A stretch of DNA of 64,000 nt from Sphingosinicella sp. YJ22 (lineage in GTDB: Bacteria; Pseudomonadota; Alphaproteobacteria; Sphingomonadales; Sphingomonadaceae): contig NZ_JAANPA010000008.1 in assembly GCF_011320075.1 (NCBI RefSeq), positions 1 to 64,000 of the forward strand, written 5' to 3'. The notes beneath the pieces are model-generated. The model made no database searches, was not told the DNA's origin, and worked only from the letters and a program-made list of their open reading frames with translations. Positions 8,873 through 17,025 of this stretch are shown in pieces. Position 1 is the stretch's first letter. Every line of letters starts with the position of its first letter. Position numbers and translations under genes: made by a program.

Positions 8873-9262
8873 GTGGACGCGATCGGCACCCCCTGGCAAT
8901 CGTGCATCGGCAGCGACGGCAACGGCTTCGAGGCCGAGCTGTCGCACTGGCCCGCCGGCAACCAGGACCGCAAGGCGCGCAAGTCCGAGCGAGTCGCGGT
9001 CGAGGTCAGCGCCGGCCTGCGCCAGCGCGGCGCGTCCGGCGTGTCGGTGCGCGTGCTCGACCTGTCGCCGGAGGGCTTCCGCGCCTCGACTCATCTCGAG
9101 CTCAACAATGGAGTGGATGTGTGGCTTCGACTGCCGGGCCTCGAGCCGCTCCATGCCACCGTCGCGTGGAGTGCCGGCCATTTCGTCGGCTGCGCGTTCG
9201 AGCGGCCGCTTCACCCGGCCGTGGTCGACATGATCGTGAGGCAGGCGGGCGGCCGCGCCTGA
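8873..9262 (+). CDS. PilZ domain protein (second of a pair)
   Basis: A 129-residue PilZ protein beginning at GTG 8873, the only reasonable in-frame start after the previous gene. The c-di-GMP signature is seen as KARKSER and D-L-S-P-E-G, followed by strands ending HFVGCAFERPL. It differs substantially from its neighbour, so an ancient rather than recent duplication is likely. No enzymatic domain accompanies it. The pair is probably transcribed together. Confidence 0.78.
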   Translation: MDAIGTPWQSCIGSDGNGFEAELSHWPAGNQDRKARKSERVAVEVSAGLRQRGASGVSVRVLDLSPEGFRASTHLELNNGVDVWLRLPGLEPLHATVAWSAGHFVGCAFERPLHPAVVDMIVRQAGGRA

Positions 9263-9285
9263 GCCGCGGCCGCCCGGCCTGATTG

Positions 9286-9528
9286 CTAGCCCAGTCCGAG
9301 CGCCGCCTTGTAGGTCTCGAGCAGAGCCTCGGCCTCGTCGCGGGCGTTCTTTTCCATCTTGCGAAGCCGCACGATGGTGCGCATCGTCTTGGGATCGTAG
9401 CCGCGCGCCTTCGCCTCGGCGTAGACGTCGCGGACATCGTCGGCGATGCCCTTCTTCTCTTCTTCCAGCCGCTCGATCCGTTCGATCAGGAGCCGCAATT
9501 CGTCGGCCGCGACCGATCCTTCCGCCAT
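9286..9528 (-). CDS. gapR: DUF2312 protein, GapR-type nucleoid-associated protein
   Basis: An 80-residue all-helical protein matching DUF2312, the family of Caulobacter GapR, which binds overtwisted AT-rich DNA ahead of replication and transcription. The sequence has the expected long coiled coil (LLIERIERLEEEKK, then DVRDVYAEAKARGYD) and ends with a short helix (LLETYKAAL). Length is normal. A GATTC (GANTC, the CcrM methylation target) lies just upstream of the start, as seen for many cell-cycle genes, though one site alone proves nothing. Confidence 0.9.
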   Translation of the reverse strand: MAEGSVAADELRLLIERIERLEEEKKGIADDVRDVYAEAKARGYDPKTMRTIVRLRKMEKNARDEAEALLETYKAALGLG

Positions 9529-9634
9529 GTGATTCTAATCCCCGCAAAAAAGGTGAGCGGCGCGTCTAGGCAAACGACCGGCCCGGCTCAACCCCGCCTT
9601 GCACTGTTGTCCACAGCGGTTATGCGCGGCACCC

Positions 9635-11125
9635 ATGCCGACGCGAGAATCCACGCCGAGCCGTTTCGTCCCGCGCACCCGCAAGGTCCGCATCCTGGCC
9701 ACTTTGGGTCCGGCGAGCGAGACCCCCGAGATGATCCGAGCGCTCGCCGAGGCGGGCGCCGATGCCTTCCGGCTCAACATGAGCCATGGCGACCATGACG
9801 GGCACAAGAGGCGAATCGAGGCGATCCGGGCGCTCGAGAGCGAGCTCGACCGGCCGACCACGATCCTGGTCGACCTGCAGGGCCCGAAGCTGCGCGTCGG
9901 CCGCTTCGAGAACGGCAAGGCCGAGATCAGGAAGGGCCAGATCTTCCAGTTCGACCGCGATCCCGCGCCGGGCGACGACACCCGGGTCGAGCTTCCCCAC
10001 AAGGAGATCTTCGAGGCGCTCCAGCCGGGCACCCGCCTTCTCGTCGACGACGGCAAGCTCGTCTTCCGGGTCGCCGAGATCACCCCGGACAAGATCGAGG
10101 CCTATGTCGAGGTCGGCGGCACCATCTCCAACAACAAGGGCCTCAACGTCCCCGACGTGGTGCTGCCGCTCGCCGCGCTGACCGAGAAGGACCGCCGCGA
10201 CCTCTCCTTCGCACTCGACCAGAATGTCGACTGGATCGCTTTGTCCTTCGTACAGCGGCCCGAGGACGTCGCCGAGGCGCGGCGGCTGATCGGCGGCAAG
10301 GCGGCGCTCCTCGTCAAGATCGAGAAGCCGCAGGCGGTCGCTCGCCTCAACGAGATCCTCGAGCTCGCCGACGCCTGCATGGTCGCGCGCGGCGACCTCG
10401 GCGTCGAGATGCGCCCCGAGCAGGTCCCGCCTTTCCAGAAGAAGATCGTCGAGACGGCGCGGCAGATGGGCAAGCCGGTGGTCGTCGCCACCCAGATGCT
10501 CGAATCGATGATCACCTCGCCGTCGCCGACCCGCGCCGAGGTCTCGGACGTCGCGACCGCGGTCTATGATGGCGCCGACGCGATCATGCTGTCGGCGGAA
10601 AGCGCGAGCGGCGACTGGCCGATCGAGGCGGTGACGATCATGAACCGAATCGGCACCGAGGTCGAAGCCGACCCCAGCCACCATGCCCGGGTCCATTTCA
10701 CCGAGACTCCGGCCGACCCGACCACCAACGACGCCATCGCCGAGGCGGCGGGCGCGATGGTCAACGTCGTCAACGCGGCCGGCATCGTCTGCTTCACCGC
10801 GTCGGGCAGCACCGCGCGCCGGGTTGCGCGCGAGCGGCCGACCGTGCCGCTGCTGGTGCTGACCCCGTCGCTGCGCACCGCGCGGCGCATGGGCCTGCTG
10901 TGGGGCGCGCATGCGGTGCGCACCCGCGACGTCGCCAATTTCGAGGAGATGGTCGGCAAGTCGAAGCGCATGGCGCTTCGCCACGGACTCGTCTCGGGCG
11001 GCCAGCGCATCATCATCACCGCCGGCGTTCCGTTCGGCACGCCGGGCTCGACCAACGTGCTTCACATCGTCCGCCTCGTCGGCGACGAGCTCGAGCGCTA
11101 CCACCGCGAGACCAACGGCGACTGA
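9635..11125 (+). CDS. pyk: Pyruvate kinase
   Basis: Converts phosphoenolpyruvate and ADP to pyruvate and ATP. The 496-residue product carries the family motifs in order: RKVRILATLGPAS, FRLNMSHGD, VDLQGPKLRVG, the KIEK lysine, ARGDLGVE, ATQMLESM and MLSAESASGDWP, followed by the C-terminal domain (FTASGSTARRVARERP). ATG at 9635 gives the normal N terminus; the nearest upstream ATG adds unrelated residues. It is divergent from gapR with about 100 bases between them. Confidence 0.97.
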   Translation: MPTRESTPSRFVPRTRKVRILATLGPASETPEMIRALAEAGADAFRLNMSHGDHDGHKRRIEAIRALESELDRPTTILVDLQGPKLRVGRFENGKAEIRKGQIFQFDRDPAPGDDTRVELPHKEIFEALQPGTRLLVDDGKLVFRVAEITPDKIEAYVEVGGTISNNKGLNVPDVVLPLAALTEKDRRDLSFALDQNVDWIALSFVQRPEDVAEARRLIGGKAALLVKIEKPQAVARLNEILELADACMVARGDLGVEMRPEQVPPFQKKIVETARQMGKPVVVATQMLESMITSPSPTRAEVSDVATAVYDGADAIMLSAESASGDWPIEAVTIMNRIGTEVEADPSHHARVHFTETPADPTTNDAIAEAAGAMVNVVNAAGIVCFTASGSTARRVARERPTVPLLVLTPSLRTARRMGLLWGAHAVRTRDVANFEEMVGKSKRMALRHGLVSGGQRIIITAGVPFGTPGSTNVLHIVRLVGDELERYHRETNGD

Positions 11126-11209
11126 GGCCGGCGGCGCTGCCTCCAGAACGGCGCCGAAGCGGATCAGCCTGTTTGCCGATCGTTAGCCATCGCCGGCTAC
11201 GCCGGTGAC

Positions 11210-11686
11210 ATGGGCGACTTGCTACCATTCCGCCGCCGCTCAAAACGCGGACGCTGGCGCGAAACTCGGCTGATGGTCGAGGCCGGGCTGCTTATCGGGC
11301 TGTCCGTCTTCGGCTTGACCCAGTTCGCGGGTGCCCAGCTGGCCACTCCGGTCGCGGCGTCGTCGGTCTCGACGCCCGCCGTCGTCCGAGTGATCGACGG
11401 GGACACGTTCGACTATGCCGGCGATCGCATCCGCATCGCCGACATCGACACGCCCGAAGTGCGCGGCCGCTGCCCGGAGGAACGGGCGCGGGCGGCGCGG
11501 GCGACTCAAAGGCTGAGGACGCTGCTCGCCGCCGGCCCGTTCGAGCTGGTGCGCAGCGGCCGCGACGAGGACCGCTACGGCCGCAAGCTCAGGGTCGTGG
11601 TGCGCGACGGCCGCTCGATCGGCGACATGCTGGTCGCCGAAGGCCTCGCTCGGACCTGGGCGGGCCGCCGCGAACCGTGGTGCTAG
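11210..11686 (+). CDS. Membrane-anchored thermonuclease-like (SNase) protein
   Basis: A 158-residue protein with a basic N terminus, one hydrophobic segment at about residues 22-42, and then a staphylococcal-nuclease fold. Active-site elements are visible: VIDGDTF, RIADIDTPE (metal Asp and catalytic Glu), and DRYGRKL (second Arg). It probably cleaves DNA/RNA with Ca2+ on the periplasmic side of the membrane. It converges on the mgtC-like gene with a four-base overlap of the stop codons. Confidence 0.88.
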   Translation: MGDLLPFRRRSKRGRWRETRLMVEAGLLIGLSVFGLTQFAGAQLATPVAASSVSTPAVVRVIDGDTFDYAGDRIRIADIDTPEVRGRCPEERARAARATQRLRTLLAAGPFELVRSGRDEDRYGRKLRVVVRDGRSIGDMLVAEGLARTWAGRREPWC

Positions 11687-12138
11687 TCGGCATCGGCTGA
11701 CTTCTTGCTCGCATTCTTTTGAGCGAGGCCGAGCCGCTTCTCGATCAGCCCGACCACGACCAGCAGGACGAGCCCGAAGCCGGTGGCGACGACCACCACG
11801 TCGAAATGCGCGGCGCCGGCGGCGATTCCGAGCGCCGAGGCGAGCCAGATATTGGCGGCCGTGGTCGTATTGTGGACGGTGTCGCGGGCGGCGAAGATGA
11901 GGCCGGCGGCGATGAAGCCGATCGCCTGGGCGAGGCCTTGGATGGCGCGCAGCGGGTCGGCGTCGCCGAATGTCTCGGTCAGCTTGAGGGCGCTGACCAT
12001 GACCGCGGCGGAGCTCAATGCGACGAGCGCATGGGTGCGGATTCCTGCGGGGAAGCCGCGGACCTCGCGGTCGAGGCCGAGCAGAAGGCCGACGAGGGTG
12101 GCGACGCCGAGGCGGACGAGGACCTGTTCGAGGGGCAT
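11683..12138 (-). CDS. MgtC/SapB family membrane protein
   Basis: A 151-residue protein with four to five hydrophobic helices matching the MgtC/SapB/SrpB/YhiD domain: LVGLLLGLDREVRG, GIRTHALVAL, GFIAAGLIF and TTAANIWLASALG are characteristic. MgtC in pathogens supports survival at low Mg2+ and in macrophages by acting on the F-ATPase; the role in this organism is unknown. The C-terminal soluble domain of full MgtC is absent, as in many short members. Confidence 0.88.
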   Translation of the reverse strand: MPLEQVLVRLGVATLVGLLLGLDREVRGFPAGIRTHALVALSSAAVMVSALKLTETFGDADPLRAIQGLAQAIGFIAAGLIFAARDTVHNTTTAANIWLASALGIAAGAAHFDVVVVATGFGLVLLVVVGLIEKRLGLAQKNASKKSADAD

Positions 12139-12189
12139 TGTTGCGCCCCTAAAACGTGAAAGGGCCTCCGGGTTCCGCGCCGGTGCGGA

Positions 12190-12594
12190 TCAGGCCGCGC
12201 CGGTCGCCCGCGCGACGGCGAGCGTGTCGACATATTGCCGAAAGCTGGTGATTCGCCCGTCCGTGACCCGCAGGACATGGGCCATTTGCGGGTTCATCGC
12301 ATTGCCGGTGGCGACGCAGCTGCCGCTGTAGCGGCCGAGCACGACGATCGTGTCGCCGCCGTCGATAAACTCCTCGGGGTGGGCTCCGAAGCCGTGCCAC
12401 TCGGTACCGAGCCGTCCGAACACCCCGGTCAGCACCGCCTCAGGACCGTGATAGGGGCTGTTGTCGGCGTAAGGAAAATTCTCCGCCTCGCTCCACTCGA
12501 TGTCGGGGCTCATCAGAGTGATGATCGTGTCGACGTCGCCGGCGGCGAAGGCGTCGTAGAGGCGGCGCACCGTGGCGACATTTTCCTGCGACAT
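12190..12594 (-). CDS. NTF2-fold (SnoaL-like) protein
   Basis: A 134-residue protein of the SnoaL/ketosteroid-isomerase-like NTF2 superfamily: the N terminus TVRRLYDAFAAGDVDTI, SPDIEW, GPEAVL and VLGRYSG are typical. Members range from cyclases to stress proteins, so no reaction is assigned. ATG at 12594 is used because upstream sequence in the same frame is not conserved and a purine-rich GGGAGGGGAG lies before it. It may share a transcript with the KTSC gene upstream. Confidence 0.8.
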   Translation of the reverse strand: MSQENVATVRRLYDAFAAGDVDTIITLMSPDIEWSEAENFPYADNSPYHGPEAVLTGVFGRLGTEWHGFGAHPEEFIDGGDTIVVLGRYSGSCVATGNAMNPQMAHVLRVTDGRITSFRQYVDTLAVARATGAA

Positions 12595-12618
12595 GAACGA
12601 CTTCTCCCCTCCCCCGAA

Positions 12619-12645
12619 GATCCCGTAGCTTAATGCCACGGGATC
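12619..12645 (-). terminator. Hairpin between the KTSC and SnoaL-like genes
   Basis: A perfect 8-bp inverted repeat (GATCCCGT / ACGGGATC, 11-base loop) lies between the two minus-strand genes. It lacks a T run, so it may be a weak terminator or a 5'-leader structure for the SnoaL-like gene. Confidence 0.35.
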
Positions 12646-12664
12646 GTGGCGCGGGGAAGGCCGA

Positions 12665-12874
12665 TCAATCCGGCGCCGGCTCGCGCTCCTCATAGGGGTA
12701 GCGGCCGCGGATTTTGGCGTTGAAGTAGCGGCCCTTGGCGAAGGCGCTGCGGAAGGCCTCGGCCGCTTGCGGAGGGACGTCGCGATAGACGTAGCGGCGA
12801 CCGGTGGTGAACAGCACATCGAGCTCGCGCGAGGCCGGGCGATAGTCGAACGCGCGGATGATCGTCGACGGCAT
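12665..12874 (-). CDS. KTSC domain protein
   Basis: A 69-residue single-domain protein matching the KTSC domain: an FDYRPASRELDVLF segment, RRYVYRDVPP, and FNAKIRGRYPY at the C terminus. The domain is common in small bacterial proteins and next to lysyl-tRNA-synthetase-like domains; its function is not established. Start ATG at 12874 with no strong ribosome site visible. Confidence 0.85.
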   Translation of the reverse strand: MPSTIIRAFDYRPASRELDVLFTTGRRYVYRDVPPQAAEAFRSAFAKGRYFNAKIRGRYPYEEREPAPD

Positions 12875-12969
12875 GAGCGACTAACGCCGCCGCCGGGCGA
12901 AAGCTGCGCCGAGCCTCGGCCTTGACCCGGCCGCGAATGGGATCATTCTCCCGGCGAAGGGGGACCACC

Positions 12970-13512
12970 ATGCGCGCTGCCGTCTTGCTGCTTCCGATCG
13001 TCGCGACCGCCGCCGCCGCGGTGTCGAGCGCGCCGCCGGGCGGCGATTACAATACCGCCACGACGGTGGACACCGTCATGGACATGAATGCCGCGGACAT
13101 GGACGCCACCGCTGGAAGGCCGCTCCCTCCCGCCTGGGCAATGGGCGACGACTGGCTCTATGGCGGGACCGAGGAGTCTGGCGTGAACTGGTATATCGAC
13201 CAGCGCGCGTCCGACTTCGAGGCGCGGCCGGCACGGGTCATCGTGCGCTCGGACGATTCGGCGATCGAAGGCAGCCGCTACGGCTTCACCGAGCGCGAGC
13301 TGGCGCTCGACTGCGCCAAGATGCGCTACCGGGTCACCCGCACCCGCCATTACGACCGCGAGGGTAATGCGACCGGTCCGGTCCAGCCTGGTGGCGGGCC
13401 GCTGATTCGCGCAGGGACGGACGGGATCTATGGCCACGTCGTGCAGACCGCCTGCGTCGAGGCGATGCTCTCGCAAGGGCTCGCCAACATGGTCTCCATG
13501 AACGGGATGTAG
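12970..13512 (+). CDS. Uncharacterised secreted protein, 180 aa
   Basis: The N terminus is a signal peptide (LLLPIVATAAAAVSSA). The mature part contains a negatively charged, Met/Asp-rich segment (VDTVMDMNAADMD) and a compact region with two Cys (LALDCAKM and VVQTACVEA) that could form a disulfide. No family was recognised. ATG at 12970 with a purine-rich leader (GAAGGGGGA) is the natural start; an upstream ATG at 12922 would destroy the signal peptide. Confidence 0.72.
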   Translation: MRAAVLLLPIVATAAAAVSSAPPGGDYNTATTVDTVMDMNAADMDATAGRPLPPAWAMGDDWLYGGTEESGVNWYIDQRASDFEARPARVIVRSDDSAIEGSRYGFTERELALDCAKMRYRVTRTRHYDREGNATGPVQPGGGPLIRAGTDGIYGHVVQTACVEAMLSQGLANMVSMNGM

Positions 13513-13521
13513 GATCGCCGG

Positions 13522-13950
13522 TCAGTCGCGGTCCTGAGCGGCCCCGGCCGGGGCGGCGGCAATCGCGTCGCTGAGCAGGGCGAGCGACAGGAACAGCCGC
13601 TCGCGCGCGTCGGCGCCCAGCATTTCGGCGGTCAGCCGGTCGAAGCCCGGCCGGTCGTCCGCCGCGGCGGCGCCAGCCATCGCCGCGATCAGCGCCTCGT
13701 CATGGCTTGTGCGCCGGCAGCAAAGCGGGCTGAGGTGGAACGCCTCTGGCCAGGCGAGGCCGATCTCCTCGATCAGCAATTGGAGATGCGCCGCGGCACG
13801 GCCGCATCCCAGATGGTCCTGGAGCGCGCCCACCGGCCAGCGCCCGAATCGGTGCGCCGCCGCCCAATGGCGAAGCCCGGTGACGAGCCGCTGTTGCACC
13901 GGCGCGAAGCTGGCGAGGGGAACGGGCTGGGCGAGCCAGGCAAGGGACAT
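13522..13950 (-). CDS. Uncharacterised protein, 142 aa
   Basis: No known family is recognised. The product (MSLAWLAQPVPLASF...) is mostly helical with His/Trp-rich HWAAAHRFGRWPV and paired Cys (LCCRR). ATG at 13950 is chosen because GGAGG stands six bases upstream; an ATG at 13968 would add six residues but has no ribosome site. It is divergent from nrdA, with a ~340-base intergenic region between them. Confidence 0.65.
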   Translation of the reverse strand: MSLAWLAQPVPLASFAPVQQRLVTGLRHWAAAHRFGRWPVGALQDHLGCGRAAAHLQLLIEEIGLAWPEAFHLSPLCCRRTSHDEALIAAMAGAAAADDRPGFDRLTAEMLGADARERLFLSLALLSDAIAAAPAGAAQDRD

Positions 13951-14287
13951 CGGGAACCTCCAGGCCATGTTATTATTGCGAACAGTTCGCATTAGCAAGA
14001 CTGTCCGAAGCCCCCCGGAACGGCTCCGCACCATCCACAGAAATGCGGCGGGCGGAGTCCTTTCCACAACATTAACGGCTTGCGGGCGAGTCGCCTGTGC
14101 CACAAGATGATGCGGTTGAATGGCTGGGGCGGCCCCATACATGGTGTTGATGGACAGGATTTGATCCACCGTTTTCGTCCCCTGTGGATATCGGGGGCGA
14201 AGCGAGGGAAGTCCGCCGCTGCCCCTTCCATTCGGCTAAGCTGGCGGTAGATGCCGCTGGAACGTAAGAAGAACGAGGGGTAGAGTG
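13951..14287. promoter_or_regulatory. Intergenic control region upstream of nrdA with DnaA-box-like sites
   Basis: The longest gene-free stretch near here (~337 bases) holds three matches to the DnaA box consensus TTWTNCACA: CCATCCACA at 14031 (7 of 9), CTTTCCACA at 14060 (8 of 9) and, on the other strand, TGTGGATAT at 14183 (8 of 9). Ribonucleotide reductase genes are known DnaA targets in E. coli. I saw no convincing NrdR box. The sites are inexact, so function is inference. Confidence 0.4.
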
Positions 14288-16216
14288 ATGGATCTGTCAG
14301 GCAGCAGCGAGTCGGGAGTATCCGACGTCATGAACGCAACCATCGAGGCTACCGAGGCGACCGCCAAGGCTCGCAAGAAGGGCGCCAAGGCCGCCGACAC
14401 CGATTCGAAGGCGGTCGCGCCCGTCGTCTATCCGGTCGAGGTCGACCACAGCCGCGATTCGCTCCTCACCGAGTTCGGCAAGGACACGCTGAACGACCGC
14501 TACCTGCTGCCCGGCGAGACCTTCCAGGACCTCTTCGTGCGGGTCGCCTCGGCCTATGCCGACGACGCCGCCCACGCCCAGCGCCTCTACGACTATATCT
14601 CCAAGCTGTGGTTCATGCCGGCCACGCCCGTCCTCTCGAACGGCGGCACCGGCCGCGGCCTTCCGATCAGCTGCTACCTCAACAGCGTCGACGACAGCCT
14701 CGGCGGGATCGTCGACACCTGGAACGAGAATGTCTGGCTCGCCTCGCGCGGCGGCGGCATCGGCACCTATTGGGGCAATGTCCGCGGCATCGGCGAGCCG
14801 GTCGGCCTCAACGGCAAGACCAGCGGAATCATCCCCTTCGTCCGCGTGATGGACTCGCTGACCCTCGCCATCTCGCAGGGCTCGCTGCGCCGCGGATCGG
14901 CCGCCTGCTATCTCGACATCTCCCACCCGGAGATCGAGGAGTTCCTCGAGATCCGCAAGCCGTCGGGCGACTTCAACCGCAAGGCGCTGAACCTCCACCA
15001 CGGCGTTCTCGTCACCGACGAGTTCATGGAGGCGGTGCGCGAGGGGTCCGAGTTCACCCTCCGCTCGCCCAAGGACCAGTCGGAGCGCGGCAAGGTCGAC
15101 GCCCGCGCCCTGTTCCAGAAGCTGGTCGAGACCCGCCTCGCGACCGGCGAGCCCTACATCATCTTCATCGACCAGGTGAACCGGTCGATGCCGAAGCATC
15201 ACCGCGATCTCGGCCTCAAGGTCTCCACTTCGAACCTGTGCTCCGAGATCACCCTTCCGACCGGCAAGGACCATTTGGGCGCCGATCGCACCGCGGTGTG
15301 CTGCCTGTCGTCGCTCAACCTCGAGACCTGGGACGAGTGGAACGGCGACAAGATGTTCATCGAGGACATCATGCGCTTCCTCGACAACGTCCTCACCGAC
15401 TATATCGACCGCGCGCCCGACGAGATGGCCCGCGCCAAATATAGCGCGATGCGCGAGCGTTCGGTTGGCCTCGGCGTGATGGGCTTCCACTCCTTCCTCC
15501 AGGCCCGCTCGATCCCGTTCGAGGGCGCCATGGCCAAGTCGTGGAACCTTCGGATGTTCAAGCACATCCGCGCCCAAGTCGACGAAGCCTCGATGATGCT
15601 CGCCAACGAGCGCGGCCCCTGTCCGGACGCCGCCGACCAGGGCGTGATGGAGCGCTTCTCCTGCAAGATGGCGATCGCCCCGACCGCGAGCATCTCGATC
15701 ATCGCCGGCGGCACCTCCGCCTGCATCGAGCCGATCCCGGCCAACATCTACACCCACAAGACCCTGTCGGGGAGCTTCTCGATCAAGAACCCCTATCTCG
15801 AGAAGCTGCTCATCTCGAAGAGCAAGAACTCCGACGCCGTGTGGAACTCGATCCTAGAGCGGGGCGGCTCGGTCCAGCATCTCGACTTCCTCACCCCCGA
15901 GGAGAAGGCGGTCTACAAGACCAGCTTCGAGATCGACCAGCGCTGGCTGATCGAGCTCGCCGCCGACCGCACGCCCTATATCGACCAGGCCCAGTCGCTG
16001 AACCTGTTCATCCCGGCCGACGTCGACAAATGGGACCTTCTGATGCTCCACTTCCGCGCTTGGGAGCTCGGCATCAAGAGCCTGTACTATCTGCGCTCCA
16101 AGTCGGTTCAGCGCGCGGGCTTCGCCGGCGGGGTCGAGGCGGACAACACCCCCGACCTCAAGGAAATCCAGCTCGCCGCGACCACCGACTATGACGAATG
16201 CCTGGCCTGCCAGTGA
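14288..16216 (+). CDS. nrdA: Ribonucleoside-diphosphate reductase, alpha subunit (class I)
   Basis: Catalytic subunit that makes deoxyribonucleotides. The 642-residue product has the barrel motifs: C129 in GLPISCYLNS, NLCSEITLP, the paired Cys of VCCLSSLNL, and PTASISIIAGGTSACIEP. The C-terminal tail carries the thioredoxin-reducible pair C638-x2-C641 (ECLACQ). The N terminus is a poorly conserved charged extension and there is no ATP cone, so dATP activity control of the classic type appears absent. ATG at 14288 is preferred over the adjacent GTG at 14285. Operon with four small membrane-protein genes and nrdB. Confidence 0.96.
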   Translation: MDLSGSSESGVSDVMNATIEATEATAKARKKGAKAADTDSKAVAPVVYPVEVDHSRDSLLTEFGKDTLNDRYLLPGETFQDLFVRVASAYADDAAHAQRLYDYISKLWFMPATPVLSNGGTGRGLPISCYLNSVDDSLGGIVDTWNENVWLASRGGGIGTYWGNVRGIGEPVGLNGKTSGIIPFVRVMDSLTLAISQGSLRRGSAACYLDISHPEIEEFLEIRKPSGDFNRKALNLHHGVLVTDEFMEAVREGSEFTLRSPKDQSERGKVDARALFQKLVETRLATGEPYIIFIDQVNRSMPKHHRDLGLKVSTSNLCSEITLPTGKDHLGADRTAVCCLSSLNLETWDEWNGDKMFIEDIMRFLDNVLTDYIDRAPDEMARAKYSAMRERSVGLGVMGFHSFLQARSIPFEGAMAKSWNLRMFKHIRAQVDEASMMLANERGPCPDAADQGVMERFSCKMAIAPTASISIIAGGTSACIEPIPANIYTHKTLSGSFSIKNPYLEKLLISKSKNSDAVWNSILERGGSVQHLDFLTPEEKAVYKTSFEIDQRWLIELAADRTPYIDQAQSLNLFIPADVDKWDLLMLHFRAWELGIKSLYYLRSKSVQRAGFAGGVEADNTPDLKEIQLAATTDYDECLACQ

Positions 16217-16241
16217 GCCACGGCGAAACGGAGGCGGAGGC

Positions 16242-16427
16242 GTGAACGCGCTCTACATCGCGCTCGGAGCGGTCTTCCTGGCCTTGGCCATGGCGTCGTT
16301 CGGCCGCGCCCGGAAGGCCGCGACGCCGCAGGCCGCGCGCTCGGCGCACTTCAGCAGCGCCCTCATGACGGTCGCCGCCATCGCCTTCTTCGTCGCCGGC
16401 GCGCTCAGCGCCTGGAACGCCGGTTGA
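16242..16427 (+). CDS. Small membrane protein between nrdA and nrdB (1 of 4), 61 aa
   Basis: GTG at 16242 has a strong GGAGGCGGAGG site and lies 25 bases after nrdA. The product has two hydrophobic helices (ALYIALGAVFLALAMASF and MTVAAIAFFVAGALSA) joined by a short basic loop. No family was recognised. Its ribosome site and position inside the nrd transcript support a real gene. Confidence 0.6.
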   Translation: MNALYIALGAVFLALAMASFGRARKAATPQAARSAHFSSALMTVAAIAFFVAGALSAWNAG

Positions 16428-16503
16428 GCGATGGACATGCGCGCATCCCTTCTTTGCACCGGCCCGCAAGGGAACGGGGGCGCGCGCCGTTCGCTCATCG
16501 CTC

Positions 16504-16764
16504 ATGAGCCTGTCGAGCGGCGTCCTGATCACCGACGCGCTGGCGATCGTCGCGGCGGTCGCCGGCTTCCACATCGCGTTCCGCCAGAATTGGGTGCGGC
16601 GCTGGCTGGCGCGCCTGTCCAACCGCCCGCCGCCCGCGGCGCCGGTCCCGGCCGAGGACCCAGCCCACTATGCGATGATCATCGCCGGAACGATGCTGAT
16701 GGCGTTCGGCCTGATCATGTTCGCTTTCACCACCTCCTACGCGCTGCTGACCGCCTCCCCCTGA
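16504..16764 (+). CDS. Small membrane protein between nrdA and nrdB (2 of 4), 86 aa
   Basis: Two hydrophobic helices (LITDALAIVAAVAGFHIAF at the N terminus and MIIAGTMLMAFGLIMFAF near the C terminus) flank a basic, Pro-rich loop (RRWLARLSNRPPPAAP). Function unknown. The ribosome site is weak. Follows the previous small gene by 76 bases in the same direction. Confidence 0.6.
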   Translation: MSLSSGVLITDALAIVAAVAGFHIAFRQNWVRRWLARLSNRPPPAAPVPAEDPAHYAMIIAGTMLMAFGLIMFAFTTSYALLTASP

Positions 16765-16774
16765 GGAGGGCGGC

Positions 16775-17020
16775 ATGATGGCCGCCTCCCCCGTCCTCTG
16801 GATCGTCGTCGGCCTCGTCCTCGCCGGCGTCGGCGCCTATATGTGGAGCGCGCCGCGCCGCCTGTTCACCCGGCCCGAGGACCCGTCCGAATATCGCCCC
16901 CAGGCGGTCGAGCTCGACTCCGAGCAGGGCCGCTGGCTGACCCGCACCTATCCGCGCCTGCTGATCCTCTTCGGCCTCGCGCTCGTCGCCATCCAGATCG
17001 TCAAGTTACTGTCGGAGTGA
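16775..17020 (+). CDS. Small membrane protein between nrdA and nrdB (3 of 4), 81 aa
   Basis: Begins at ATG 16775 (or 16778) after GAGGAGGG. Two hydrophobic helices, VLWIVVGLVLAGVGAYMW and LLILFGLALVAIQIVKLL, enclose a polar segment with RPEDPSEYRPQAVEL. No known family. Ten bases after the preceding gene and six before the next, so co-translation is likely. Confidence 0.6.
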   Translation: MMAASPVLWIVVGLVLAGVGAYMWSAPRRLFTRPEDPSEYRPQAVELDSEQGRWLTRTYPRLLILFGLALVAIQIVKLLSE

Positions 17021-17025
17021 GGACG

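Noticed and set aside
13951-14287. NrdR boxes upstream of nrdA
   Set aside because: Only a weak partial match was seen; no pair of correctly spaced boxes.
14297-15757. A 486-codon open frame antisense to nrdA
   Set aside because: nrdA is unambiguous with all catalytic motifs; the antisense product is Ala/Val/Asp-rich with no homology signal.
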